From positions 19,849 through 83,848 of the forward strand of contig CABZDW010000003.1 in the NCBI GenBank assembly GCA_902524545.1: DNA of 64,000 nucleotides, written 5' to 3'. Under the pieces are notes generated by a model. The model ran no database searches. It saw only the letters and a program-made list of their open reading frames with translations, and was not told the origin of the DNA. Below, one piece after another: positions 28,490 through 37,476 of this stretch (position 1 is the first letter of the stretch; every line of letters starts with the position of its first letter). The DNA is from an uncultured Pelagibacteraceae bacterium. GTDB taxonomy: Bacteria > Pseudomonadota > Alphaproteobacteria > Pelagibacterales > Pelagibacteraceae. Both the position numbers and the translations under genes were made by a program.

Positions 28490-30043
28490 CTAATCTTTAT
28501 AAACTATTTCTCTTGCAGACATTATCAAACTATCTGCTTCTTCCTTTGATAACGCAAAATCCTCAAGATAACCCTCTATTCTTACTTTTGAGCCTCTGAT
28601 AACGTCGTATCCGCCTGTTAATTCATCAGAGGCCAAATCAGCAAAATTTTCTAGTGTCAATATTTTTTTTTCACCTAATGTCACCAACATTCCTGGAGTT
28701 AAACCCTTTAAGTTTATCAAAGACTCTTCAAGGCCAAGTTCTTTAATTCTTTTTGAAATATCTTCTTGATCTCTCTCATAAAATTCTTTTGCTCTTTCAA
28801 TCAATGCTTTTGCGGTATCCTTTTCAATACCTTCTATCTTTAATAAGTTTTCTTCTGAACTATCTTTAATATCATCAATTGTTGAAAAACCCTCAGCTAC
28901 GAGTAATTGACCAAGAGTTTCATCTAATTCAAGATTTTTGACAAAATTTTCAGTCTTTTCCTTAAACTCAATCTGTCTTTTCTCTGAGTCCTCCTGATCA
29001 GTCATTATGTTAATCTCATAATTCAGAAGTTTCGTTGCTAATCGAACATTTTGTCCTCTTCTTCCGATGGCTTTACTTAAATTTTCTTCAGTCAAAATAA
29101 CGTCTAGTTTTTTTCTTTCTGTGTCAACATTAACTCTGAGCACATCAGCTGGAGATAGTGCATTTGAGACTAAAATTGCTGGATCTTCTGACCAATTTAC
29201 TATGTCTATTTTTTCACCTTGAAGTTCATTCACCACAGCTTGAACTCTTGAGCCTCTCATACCTACACATGCTCCAACAGGATCTAATGAAGTATCAACT
29301 GCTTTCACACAGATTTTTGCTCTACTGCCTGGATCTCTTGAGGAAGATTTAATTTCTATAAGACCATCATAAATTTCAGGAACTTCTTGTATAAATAATT
29401 TTTCCATAAACCTTGGATGGGCTCTAGATAAAAATATTTGCTGCCCACGCTGTTCTCTTCTTACATCAAAACAATATGCTTTTATTCGATCTCCAGCTTT
29501 AATAATCTCTCTGGGTATAAGTTCATTCTTTTGAATAATAGCTTCAGTTTTTCCAAGATCGACTATAACATTACCAAATTCTAATCTTTTTACTATTCCA
29601 CTTAATATGCTATCTTTTTTATCGATAAATTCATTAAACTGTCTGTCACGCTCAGCGTCTCTTACATTTGAGCTAATCACTTGTTTCGCTATTTGGGCTG
29701 CGATTCGACCAAAGTCAAATGAAGGTAAGGGTTGTAATATTTCATCACCAACTATTTTACCCTTGTTACTTATATTAAGGTTTATCGCATCCTCAAGTTT
29801 AATTTCTGTATTGGAATTCTCTGGATTTGCCGAGACAATTAATTTTCTAAAAATTTCTATGTTGCCATTATCTCTATTTATCAAAACTTTTATTTCGTTT
29901 TCTTGACCGAATTTAGATTTTGCAGCTTTAGCAATTCCTATCTCCATTGAACTAATAATGAGTTCTTTATCAATAGACTTTTCTAACGCTACAGCTTCTG
30001 CGATTCTTAATAATTCAAGCTTATCAGCTCTTTTGTTTAACAT
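28490..30043 (-). CDS. nusA: Transcription termination/antitermination factor NusA
   Basis: NusA binds RNA polymerase and modulates pausing, termination and antitermination. The protein has the N-terminal polymerase-binding domain, an S1 domain (SGIVKRLEFGNVIVDLG), two KH domains (GACVGMRGSRVQAV and AIGRRGQNVRLA) and C-terminal helix-hairpin-helix acidic repeats. I place the start at 30043 (MLNKRADKLELL), the family's usual N-terminus; a longer frame would begin inside the upstream hairpin. rimP, normally just upstream, is absent and metK lies there instead. Confidence 0.95.
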   Translation of the reverse strand: MLNKRADKLELLRIAEAVALEKSIDKELIISSMEIGIAKAAKSKFGQENEIKVLINRDNGNIEIFRKLIVSANPENSNTEIKLEDAINLNISNKGKIVGDEILQPLPSFDFGRIAAQIAKQVISSNVRDAERDRQFNEFIDKKDSILSGIVKRLEFGNVIVDLGKTEAIIQKNELIPREIIKAGDRIKAYCFDVRREQRGQQIFLSRAHPRFMEKLFIQEVPEIYDGLIEIKSSSRDPGSRAKICVKAVDTSLDPVGACVGMRGSRVQAVVNELQGEKIDIVNWSEDPAILVSNALSPADVLRVNVDTERKKLDVILTEENLSKAIGRRGQNVRLATKLLNYEINIMTDQEDSEKRQIEFKEKTENFVKNLELDETLGQLLVAEGFSTIDDIKDSSEENLLKIEGIEKDTAKALIERAKEFYERDQEDISKRIKELGLEESLINLKGLTPGMLVTLGEKKILTLENFADLASDELTGGYDVIRGSKVRIEGYLEDFALSKEEADSLIMSAREIVYKD

Positions 30044-30058
30044 ATGTTTGTTTGCTCC

Positions 30059-30084
30059 AAAAAAAAATGGGCAAAAGCCCATTT
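30059..30084 (-). terminator. Intrinsic terminator/attenuator between metK and nusA
   Basis: On the minus strand AAATGGGC and GCCCATTT pair around a TTTT loop, giving an 8-bp stem followed at once by a T-run of about nine bases. It is a textbook Rho-independent terminator placed 60 bases after the metK stop and 16 bases before the nusA start. It can end metK transcription or act as an attenuator in front of the nusA operon. No other promoter for nusA is evident between them. Confidence 0.85.
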
Positions 30085-30142
30085 AGTAAAAATCAATAAT
30101 GTAACTGAAATATAGTAAAGTTTTTTTTTATTTCAACAGAAA

Positions 30143-31312
30143 CTATTTGGAAAATATACTTTTTTTGTCAGTTTTTTCCCATGAAAATGAACCATTAGTT
30201 TCTGCTGTTCTGCCAAAATGACCATAAGCAGCAGTTTTTTCATATATAGGTTTATTTAGCTGCAACATCTCTCTAATTCCCCTCGGACTTAAATTAAAAT
30301 TTTCTTTAATTTTATTAACGACAAATATATTTTTATCTTGATCATCATCAAACAAATCCACATAAATAGATAAAGGTTTCGACACTCCAATTGCATAAGC
30401 TAATTGTATTAAACATTTTTCTGCAATTTTTGACCCAACAACATTTTTGGCTATATATCTTGCTGCGTAAGCTGCTGATCTATCAACTTTTGTTGGATCT
30501 TTTCCAGAAAAAGCGCCACCACCATGGGGTGCTGCTCCCCCATATGTATCAACAATAATTTTTCTTCCTGTTAAACCGCAATCACCATCGGGACCGCCGA
30601 TAACAAAGTTACCAGTTGGATTAACATAAAACTCATCTTCATTAAAATCTTTAAGAAAATTTTCTGGTATAGATTTCAATAAATAAGGTCTTAACAAATC
30701 TTTGACTTGGGATTGATTTATATCAGTTGAATGTTGAGAAGAAATAACAACTGATTTTACTTTTGAAGGTTTGCCTTCTACATACTCAAATGTTACTTGG
30801 CTTTTAGAATCTGGCTCAATATTCTTCAGTTTTCCTGATTTTCTATCTTCAGCCATTAATCTTAAAATTTTGTGTGAATAATGGATCGGCGCTGGCATCA
30901 ATTCTTCTGTTTCACTACATGCATAACCAAACATAATACCTTGATCCCCAGCACCCTCATCTTTATTTCCACTCGAGTCCACACCCATAGCAATGTCAAT
31001 AGATTGGGAATGCAAATGACTTTCGATTTTAGTTGCTTCTCTCCAAGTAAAGCCCTCTTGATCGTAGCCGATATCTTTTATACAGCCTCTAACTTTTTCA
31101 ATTAATTCATCTTTTTTAATTTCAGGACCTCTTACCTCGCCAGCTAAAACAACCTTATTAGTCGTGGTTAGTGTTTCACAAGCTACTCTGGAATACGGAT
31201 CTCGAGAAATATAAGTATCTACAACCATATCTGAAATCCTATCAGAAACTTTATCTGGGTGTCCTTCAGAAACAGACTCGCTTGTAAAAAGATAATTCTT
31301 TAAATTACTCAT
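30143..31312 (-). CDS. metK: S-adenosylmethionine synthetase
   Basis: MetK makes SAM from methionine and ATP. The 389-residue protein has the N-terminal [14 protein letters not shown], the [12 protein letters not shown] loop (the GGDQ-type ATP site), and [19 protein letters not shown] near the C-terminus. The start overlaps the lnt stop by 8 bases, leaving no space for an upstream SAM riboswitch. The nearest downstream element is a strong terminator. Confidence 0.97.
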   Translation of the reverse strand: MSNLKNYLFTSESVSEGHPDKVSDRISDMVVDTYISRDPYSRVACETLTTTNKVVLAGEVRGPEIKKDELIEKVRGCIKDIGYDQEGFTWREATKIESHLHSQSIDIAMGVDSSGNKDEGAGDQGIMFGYACSETEELMPAPIHYSHKILRLMAEDRKSGKLKNIEPDSKSQVTFEYVEGKPSKVKSVVISSQHSTDINQSQVKDLLRPYLLKSIPENFLKDFNEDEFYVNPTGNFVIGGPDGDCGLTGRKIIVDTYGGAAPHGGGAFSGKDPTKVDRSAAYAARYIAKNVVGSKIAEKCLIQLAYAIGVSKPLSIYVDLFDDDQDKNIFVVNKIKENFNLSPRGIREMLQLNKPIYEKTAAYGHFGRTAETNGSFSWEKTDKKSIFSK

Positions 31313-32849
31313 TTCTAATTCTATTAAATGAAAATATAAAAGAAATATACAATAAAATTATTAATACGAATATTTTATTTCCATATTTTGAAAATATTGT
31401 TGACTCTACTTTTTTAGTTTCAAATAAATCAACGAAACCAGATTGATTTAAATCAACTTGTTTTTCAATAACTCCCATAGGATTAACTATTGCAGTTATT
31501 CCATTATTAGCAGATCTTAAAACATATTTACCACTTTCAATAGCTCTATAAATACTATGCACAAAATGTTGATGGGGACCTAAAGACTCACCAAACCAAC
31601 CATCCTCAGAAATATTTACAATAAAATCAAAATCTCTATTTTTGGAAATGTTACCTGTATAAATTATTTCGTAACAAATAAGAGGTAACAGTCTCACTGA
31701 AAAGTTAAGTTTATTCACTTCTATAATCTTTCTATTTTTTCCTCTTGAATAAGATTGATAATTATTAGTTATTGTCTTTAATCCTATGAGACTTAGTATT
31801 TTTTCAAAGGGCAAGAATTCCCCAAATGGGACTAAATTAACTTTGTTGTATGTGTCCAATATTTTAAGTTTATGGTCATAAATTGTAAATGAATTGAAAT
31901 ATTTTAAAATTTGACCCTCTTTTTTTACATCATTGATACCAATTGATATTATATGATTTTCATTGAATTCATTCTCAAATAAAAATTTGTATTCTTTTAG
32001 TTGATCTTTTGATATGTCTGGTAAAATACCTTCAGGCCAAATAAAAATTGTTTTTTCATTAATTTGAGGTGAACTAATTTTAATTAAATCATCAATTACT
32101 TGGGTAGGGTCAGAGTCTTTATAGAATCTATTTATGCTAATATTTGAACTTATAACTCGTATTTTATAGTTAAGCTTATTTGACTCGGTATTGCTAAACT
32201 TTTCTAATCTTTGTGAGCCAAAAACATAAAAGGAAAATGTTGTTATAAGAAAAAAAATACAAACAATGATTTCTTTATTGCTGTCCCTTAAAATAAAAAA
32301 TGATGGGCTAGCAAAAAGGGAGATGCAAAAAAGATTGAAGCCGTAAGTGCCAATAATTGATGTAATATGTAAAATTTTAATATGTTCAGAAAAACTATAA
32401 GCAATCAAATTCCATGGAAACCCAGTTAAAATTGTTCCCCTTATGAATTCAATTAATCCAAATATCAAAGAAAAAAGTAAAAAAGAGCTTAAATTTTTCT
32501 TTGGCTTCAAGGTTATAAATAAAAATGATGCTAAACCATAAAATAAAGCTAAAAAAGCTGGAACTAAAACAACAGTCAGTGGTATCAAAAATTTAAAACT
32601 TTCATCAAAAGTTAATGATATTGAAATCCAATAAAGATTACTTGTAAAATATCCAAGTCCAAATAACCACCCGTAAAGAAAAAATAATTTTTTGTTTTTA
32701 CTGGCTTTAAAAATTTTTATCAAAAAAATATAAAAAAAACTAAAAGTAAAAAAATTGATAAAGATATAATTAAAAGGAGGTAAGCTTAATGATGTAAAGG
32801 AACCTAATAAAAATAGTATAGTTGAGTCAATATAAATTTTTTTTTTCAA
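31305..32849 (-). CDS. lnt: Apolipoprotein N-acyltransferase
   Basis: Lnt adds the third acyl chain to lipoproteins in the inner membrane. The 514-residue protein has about six N-terminal membrane helices, a periplasmic nitrilase-fold domain and a final C-terminal helix. The triad is visible: Glu in [11 protein letters not shown], Lys in [15 protein letters not shown] and the nucleophile Cys in PLICYEIIY. Its substrates in this window include the LptE, BON and LptM-like lipoproteins. It is placed between ybeY and metK, an order common in alphaproteobacteria. Confidence 0.94.
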   Translation of the reverse strand: MKKKIYIDSTILFLLGSFTSLSLPPFNYIFINFFTFSFFYIFLIKIFKASKNKKLFFLYGWLFGLGYFTSNLYWISISLTFDESFKFLIPLTVVLVPAFLALFYGLASFLFITLKPKKNLSSFLLFSLIFGLIEFIRGTILTGFPWNLIAYSFSEHIKILHITSIIGTYGFNLFCISLFASPSFFILRDSNKEIIVCIFFLITTFSFYVFGSQRLEKFSNTESNKLNYKIRVISSNISINRFYKDSDPTQVIDDLIKISSPQINEKTIFIWPEGILPDISKDQLKEYKFLFENEFNENHIISIGINDVKKEGQILKYFNSFTIYDHKLKILDTYNKVNLVPFGEFLPFEKILSLIGLKTITNNYQSYSRGKNRKIIEVNKLNFSVRLLPLICYEIIYTGNISKNRDFDFIVNISEDGWFGESLGPHQHFVHSIYRAIESGKYVLRSANNGITAIVNPMGVIEKQVDLNQSGFVDLFETKKVESTIFSKYGNKIFVLIILLYISFIFSFNRIRNE

Positions 32850-32850
32850 A

Positions 32851-33312
32851 TTAATTTACTTTAGATTTTACATGTTTATATAAAAGATTTTCTTCTTTTA
32901 ACATTTTGAAATAATCTTTATTTTTTATATGATTAAAACCTAACAGATGAAGAAAACCATGAATGAATATTTTGATAATTTTTTCCTTAAATAACTTTAA
33001 ATCTTGAGACTTAGGCTTATCTAAATAGTTATAACTAATTATTATATCTCCCAAATATACATTTTTTGAAATTTTAATTTTCCTACTAAACGGAAAAGAT
33101 AAAATATCAGTAGATTTGTTTTTATTTCTAAAATTTTTATTTAACTTTTTAATATTTCTATTATTGGAAAGTAATAAACTTAATGTAACTTTTTTATTTA
33201 GAAATTGGTATCTTTTTGGAAAAGCCTTACATATTTTTTCAAAAAAAAGATTTGTATTTTTAAGTCTTTTTGACCAAGCCTTCTCCTCGGAGAAGACATT
33301 AACTTTGATCAT
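32851..33312 (-). CDS. ybeY: Endoribonuclease YbeY
   Basis: YbeY is a zinc endoribonuclease for 16S rRNA 3' maturation and ribosome quality control. The 153-residue protein has the metal motif HGFLHLLGFNH, with the three histidines conserved; the acidic residue before the last His (normally Asp) is Asn here. The substrate-side STDILSFPF element is also present. The phoH-ybeY pair is conserved and overlaps by 14 bases. Confidence 0.9.
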   Translation of the reverse strand: MIKVNVFSEEKAWSKRLKNTNLFFEKICKAFPKRYQFLNKKVTLSLLLSNNRNIKKLNKNFRNKNKSTDILSFPFSRKIKISKNVYLGDIIISYNYLDKPKSQDLKLFKEKIIKIFIHGFLHLLGFNHIKNKDYFKMLKEENLLYKHVKSKVN

Positions 33313-34300
33313 TGTTTGAGTATGCTTTTACTATTTTTGATACAAGTGGATGCCTGACAACATCTGAATGATCAAAATCAACTATTGATATCTCTTTTAA
33401 ATGACCAAGCAATTCTTTTGACCGAACTAATCCAGACATACTTTTGTTAGGTAAATCAATTTGAGTTGGGTCTCCATTAACTACGATTTTTGAATTTTCA
33501 CCAATACGGGTAAGAAACATTTTGATCTGAGTATCTGTAGCATTTTGTGCTTCATCTAAAATTGCAAAAGAATTTTTCAAAGTTCGACCTCTCATAAAAG
33601 CCAATGGTGCAATTTCTATATCTCCAATTTCAATCATTCTTTGGATTTTTTCAAAGTCAAAAAGATCATATAAAGAGTCGTATAACGGTCTTAGATAAGG
33701 GTCTACTTTCTCTTTCATGTCACCAGGCAAGAATCCTAAACGTTCTCCAGCCTCAACTGCGGGTCTTGACAAAATTATTCTTTCAATTTTTTTCTCCAAA
33801 AGCATAGTAAGGCCGACAGCAACAGCCAAAAAAGTCTTACCTGTTCCTGCTGGTCCGGCGGAAATTACAATATTACTTTGTCTTAAAGCTCTAACATAAT
33901 TTTTTTGTTTCTCAGATCTTGGAATTATAGACCTTTTAGGAGTTTTAATTATATCAGTTACGTTATTGTTTTTTATTTTTTCATTAATCATAAATTTGTC
34001 TACAGAGGAAAGTATATCTTTATTTTCGACATTTCCATTATTAATAAATTGATTAACTAAAAATTGGATCGCATTCTTTACTTTTTCATTTGTTTCTGGA
34101 TCTGATTTTATAAGAATAGAATTTCCCCTTGAATATAAACTACATTTTGTAATTTTTTCAAGTTCCTGTAAATTTTTATTAAATTCACCAACAACACCCA
34201 TTAACAAATTGTTATCATGAAATATTACACTTAAAGAGTTATTATCTGAGTAAACAAACTTTAATGCTTGATCAATATTTTTTCTTGTTATTTCACTCAA
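33299..34300 (-). CDS. phoH: PhoH-like ATPase
   Basis: PhoH-family proteins are P-loop ATPases, probably RNA-associated, with N-terminal KH-like features. The Walker A is AGPAGTGKTFLAVAVG near residue 158, followed by SRPAVEAGERLGFLPGD, and Walker B is FAILDEAQNAT. The 333-residue length is typical. It sits between miaB and ybeY in the conserved miaB-phoH-ybeY-lnt arrangement. The role is inferred from family and context (RNA metabolism). Confidence 0.92.
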   Translation of the reverse strand: MSEITRKNIDQALKFVYSDNNSLSVIFHDNNLLMGVVGEFNKNLQELEKITKCSLYSRGNSILIKSDPETNEKVKNAIQFLVNQFINNGNVENKDILSSVDKFMINEKIKNNNVTDIIKTPKRSIIPRSEKQKNYVRALRQSNIVISAGPAGTGKTFLAVAVGLTMLLEKKIERIILSRPAVEAGERLGFLPGDMKEKVDPYLRPLYDSLYDLFDFEKIQRMIEIGDIEIAPLAFMRGRTLKNSFAILDEAQNATDTQIKMFLTRIGENSKIVVNGDPTQIDLPNKSMSGLVRSKELLGHLKEISIVDFDHSDVVRHPLVSKIVKAYSNNDQS

Positions 34301-34302
34301 AT

Positions 34303-35631
34303 TTATGCAACTTTCTGATTTGAATTATCTATAGTTTCACCAAATAAAGTGCTTCTATTACTTTTATGAATTTTTACTTGAACAATTTTTCCAATATCAC
34401 TTCTTTTACCGTCAAAGATTACTGATGTCATGTGCTTGGATCTTCCGAATGTTTTGGTTTTATCGTCTGTAAAATTTTCAACTAATACTTCTACAATACT
34501 ATTTTCTAAAGATTTATTCTTTTGAATCTGATTTCTGAACAACTCATTTTGAATTCTTTCTAATCTTTCAAATGAAGTTTTTTTGTCAATTAAATTTGAA
34601 TTTTCAGAGACGGTTCCAGGTCTAGGGCTAAAAATATATGAATAAGAATTTATAAATTTTACTTTTTTAATTAAATTTAAAGTATCTTCAAAATCATGAT
34701 TTTCTTCTCCAGGATAGGCTATTATAAAATCACTTGAAAACTCTATTTTTGAATTAATTTCTTTTAGCTTATTAAATGTTTCAAGGTAATTCTCAATAGA
34801 ATGATTTCTATTCATTAATTTTAATATTTTATTCGATCCGCTCTGTACTGGTAAATGTATCAGAGGCATAAGTTTATTTGAACTCTTATAAATCTCAATC
34901 AAATCATCAGTCATATCTTTAGGATGAGATGTTGTATATCTTACCCTTTTAATTCCATTTAATTTTTCAATATTTACTATTAAATCTGATAAACGAAAAC
35001 CATTACTTTCATAAGCATTAACATTTTGACCTAACAAAGTTATTTCTTTTACGCCGTTGTCGATTAAATATTTTGCTTCATCTAAAATTTGGCTAGGTGG
35101 TCTTGAGTACTCTGGTCCTCTAGTATAAGGAACTACACAAAAATGACAAAACTTATCACAGCCTTCTTGGATTGTTAAAAAAGATGAAACCTTTCCTTTT
35201 TTATTTTTTATTTTACTCAAATATTCAAATTTTGTAACTGCATCAAACTCGGTTACTTCAAGTTTACTTTTTTTTTCAATATAATTCAAAATCGTATCAT
35301 TAATTTTGTGGTAAGCTTGAGGACCTATTACCAAATCAATGAAAGGCTCTCTTTTCAGCATCTCTTGATTTTCTGCTTGAGCAACACAGCCTGCAATAAT
35401 AACTAATGGTTTTTTTTTATATCTAAAGATTTTTTTTACTCTACCTATTTCAGAATAAACTTTTTCTTTAGCTTTATCCCTTATATGACATGTGTTTAAT
35501 AAATAACAATTAGCATCTTCGTATTTTTCTGTCTTTTCATAACCAATTTTTTTTACAGTATCTAATATTCTATTAGAGTCATACTCATTCATTTGACACC
35601 CAAAAGTTTTAATAAAAATTTTTTGATTCAT
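34303..35631 (-). CDS. miaB: tRNA 2-methylthio-N6-isopentenyladenosine synthase MiaB
   Basis: MiaB is a radical-SAM methylthiotransferase modifying A37 of tRNAs that read UNN codons. Three parts are visible: an N-terminal UPF0004 domain with KTFGCQMNEYDS and a second/third cluster cysteine (TCHIRDKA, AGCVAQ); the radical SAM CxxxCxxC motif GCDKFCHFCVVPYTRG; and a C-terminal TRAM domain (VEVLVENF). The 442-residue length is standard. The fur-miaB order is common in alphaproteobacteria. Confidence 0.95.
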   Translation of the reverse strand: MNQKIFIKTFGCQMNEYDSNRILDTVKKIGYEKTEKYEDANCYLLNTCHIRDKAKEKVYSEIGRVKKIFRYKKKPLVIIAGCVAQAENQEMLKREPFIDLVIGPQAYHKINDTILNYIEKKSKLEVTEFDAVTKFEYLSKIKNKKGKVSSFLTIQEGCDKFCHFCVVPYTRGPEYSRPPSQILDEAKYLIDNGVKEITLLGQNVNAYESNGFRLSDLIVNIEKLNGIKRVRYTTSHPKDMTDDLIEIYKSSNKLMPLIHLPVQSGSNKILKLMNRNHSIENYLETFNKLKEINSKIEFSSDFIIAYPGEENHDFEDTLNLIKKVKFINSYSYIFSPRPGTVSENSNLIDKKTSFERLERIQNELFRNQIQKNKSLENSIVEVLVENFTDDKTKTFGRSKHMTSVIFDGKRSDIGKIVQVKIHKSNRSTLFGETIDNSNQKVA

Positions 35632-36072
35632 TTATTGAGGCTTTTTTTTAACCCCATACAATTCTAATTTATGATCTACTAATTTATAACCGTATTTTTC
35701 TGCAACTTTTTTTTGAAGTTTTTCTATTTCATCATCCACAAATTCTATGATCTCACCTGTTTTAATGTCTATCAAATGGTCATGATGGCTTTCGATCATT
35801 GCTTCGTATCTTGCTTTTCCACCCTTAAAATCGTGTTTTGTCAATATACCAGCCTCTTCAAATAATTTCACTGTCCTGTAAACTGTAGCTATACTAATTT
35901 TTGAGTCAATTTTCGAAACACGGTTATAAAGCTCATCTACATCTGGGTGATCTGACTCTCCATATTCAGACTTTGACTCCGAAATTATTTTTGCAATAAT
36001 TTTTCTTTGCTCAGTAAGTTTAACGCCTTTGGCTAAACACTTTTGCTCAATTGTATCTGTTGAATCTGACAT
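35632..36072 (-). CDS. fur: Fur-family ferric/metal uptake regulator
   Basis: This 146-residue protein is the second Fur-family regulator in the window. It has the winged-helix KLTEQRKIIAKII and ISIATVYRTVKLFEEAG elements. It also has the metal-binding segment ESHHDHLIDIKTGEIIEF typical of Fur/Mur rather than the haem-type Irr. In alphaproteobacteria this protein often controls manganese (as Mur) as well as iron genes. It starts 8 bases after the tsaB stop. Confidence 0.88.
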   Translation of the reverse strand: MSDSTDTIEQKCLAKGVKLTEQRKIIAKIISESKSEYGESDHPDVDELYNRVSKIDSKISIATVYRTVKLFEEAGILTKHDFKGGKARYEAMIESHHDHLIDIKTGEIIEFVDDEIEKLQKKVAEKYGYKLVDHKLELYGVKKKPQ

Positions 36073-36080
36073 ATCTAATT

Positions 36081-36467
36081 TTAACTTATATAATAAGGTT
36101 TAATCAAATTTTTTTTAAGGTTAAATTTACTGCAAAGATGCGGTATATTCTCATAATTAATATTAATTTCATTCTTAAAGTCCTTAAAACTAAAGCAATA
36201 ATAATCGATTTTTTTTATCATATGAATTGCTTTTATTGTTGATAAAGAATTTCTAATACCTGCAAAACTGCCAGGACCTCTATTTATATAAATTGATTCA
36301 ATATCACCTACCTCTAAATTATTAATTTTTAAAAAATCCATAAGTAAAACAATAAGTTTTTCATAATTATTTTTACTATTTTCATGAGTAACACTATAAG
36401 TATTATGATTATCAATGATCATAAAAAAAATATTATCTTTTACAGCATCTATAATTAATTTATTCAT
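36081..36467 (-). CDS. tsaB: tRNA threonylcarbamoyladenosine protein TsaB, shortened
   Basis: TsaB is the partner of TsaD in making t6A37 of ANN-decoding tRNAs. The start MNKLIIDAVKDNIFF and the hallmark GPGSFAGIRNSLSTIKAI (near residues 69-86) identify it. At 128 residues it is far shorter than the usual 210-230. It keeps the N-terminal dimerising domain and an ending KPYYIS that resembles the normal C-terminus, with the middle reduced. No frameshift explanation was found. A longer upstream frame is rejected because the family start is here. Its 5' end overlaps the divergent deacetylase gene by 53 bases. Confidence 0.78.
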   Translation of the reverse strand: MNKLIIDAVKDNIFFMIIDNHNTYSVTHENSKNNYEKLIVLLMDFLKINNLEVGDIESIYINRGPGSFAGIRNSLSTIKAIHMIKKIDYYCFSFKDFKNEININYENIPHLCSKFNLKKNLIKPYYIS

Positions 36468-37470
36468 TTTTTTAATTATATTTACTTTTAATGCAAACTC
36501 ACAAGAAAATAATGTTAAGTATTTTTCTAACGATGAGGGTGTACTATCTATTATGTACCATAGATTTAATGAATTTAAATATCCATCAACAAATATATCA
36601 ATCAATATTTTCAAGGAACATATTGATCTTATTTTGGGTGCTAATTTCACCTTTTATCATCCAAAAGATTTTGAAGATGAGTTTAATGTTCCAAAAAAGA
36701 AAAAAAAGATTCTTCTTACTGTTGATGATGCATTTCAATCCTTTTATGATCATGCCTGGCCTTACTTAAAAAAAAATAAAATTCCATTTGTATTATTTGT
36801 CTCCACTGAACCTGTTGGAAATAATGGATACATGAACTGGGATCAAATTAAAGAAATTGATCATAGCGAATTTGGAGTTATTGGACATCACTCACACTCT
36901 CATGATTATTTAATTGATAAATCAGAGGAAATTTTTCTAAATGACATCAAAACATCAAATTTAATCTTTAAAGAAAAATTAGGATACGTGCCAACTTTAT
37001 TCTCTTACCCATTTGGAGAATATTCGGGATTTATGAGAAATTATATATCTCAAAATTTCAAAATTGCATTTGGACAACATTCTGGGATTATTGATGTAAA
37101 TAAAAATAAATTTGAGCTTCCAAGATTTCCGATTAATGAAAAATATGGGGAAATTAAAAGATTTAAATCAATAATAAACTATTATCCTCTTGAATATAAA
37201 AACTTAGAGCCTGAAGAAAAAAAACTATCAAAAGAAAATAATCCACCAAAGTTTAAAGTAAGATTTTTTGATAATCAAAAAAATATTGAAAATATTAATT
37301 GCTATTCTAATGAGGGAGATAAATGGATGAAGTCAAATATTAAACTTGTTGAAAAAGAACTTACTATAGAATTCAGAGAACCATTTTTACCAAGAAGGGG
37401 GCGAATAAATTGTTCCTTAAATGATAATGGTAAATGGAGATGGTTTGGAACACAATTTATTATTAGATAA
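36415..37470 (+). CDS. Secreted polysaccharide deacetylase-family protein
   Basis: This 351-residue protein has a signal peptide (about residues 1-29, ending NANS) followed by a NodB-like domain. The metal and catalytic residues are D104-D105 in LLTVDDAFQSFYDHAWP and the histidine motif in VIGHHSHSHDYL. SYPFGEYSG is a further strand of the fold. The NodB domain removes acetyl groups from sugar polymers. The C-terminal 110 residues form an extra domain without a recognised name. The start overlaps tsaB on the other strand; no later ATG would preserve the signal peptide. Confidence 0.8.
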   Translation: MIIKKILSFTASIINLFIFLIIFTFNANSQENNVKYFSNDEGVLSIMYHRFNEFKYPSTNISINIFKEHIDLILGANFTFYHPKDFEDEFNVPKKKKKILLTVDDAFQSFYDHAWPYLKKNKIPFVLFVSTEPVGNNGYMNWDQIKEIDHSEFGVIGHHSHSHDYLIDKSEEIFLNDIKTSNLIFKEKLGYVPTLFSYPFGEYSGFMRNYISQNFKIAFGQHSGIIDVNKNKFELPRFPINEKYGEIKRFKSIINYYPLEYKNLEPEEKKLSKENNPPKFKVRFFDNQKNIENINCYSNEGDKWMKSNIKLVEKELTIEFREPFLPRRGRINCSLNDNGKWRWFGTQFIIR

Positions 37471-37476
37471 TAACTT

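Noticed and set aside
30044-30082. Longer nusA N-terminus starting at 30082
   Set aside because: The extra residues are translated from the terminator hairpin and do not resemble NusA. The family start MLNKRADKLELL is at 30043.
31305-31330. SAM riboswitch before metK
   Set aside because: metK starts inside the end of lnt (8-base overlap), so no space for a leader aptamer exists.
36468-36650. Longer tsaB N-terminus starting at 36650
   Set aside because: The extra 61 residues are antisense to the deacetylase and do not match TsaB. The family start follows at 36467.
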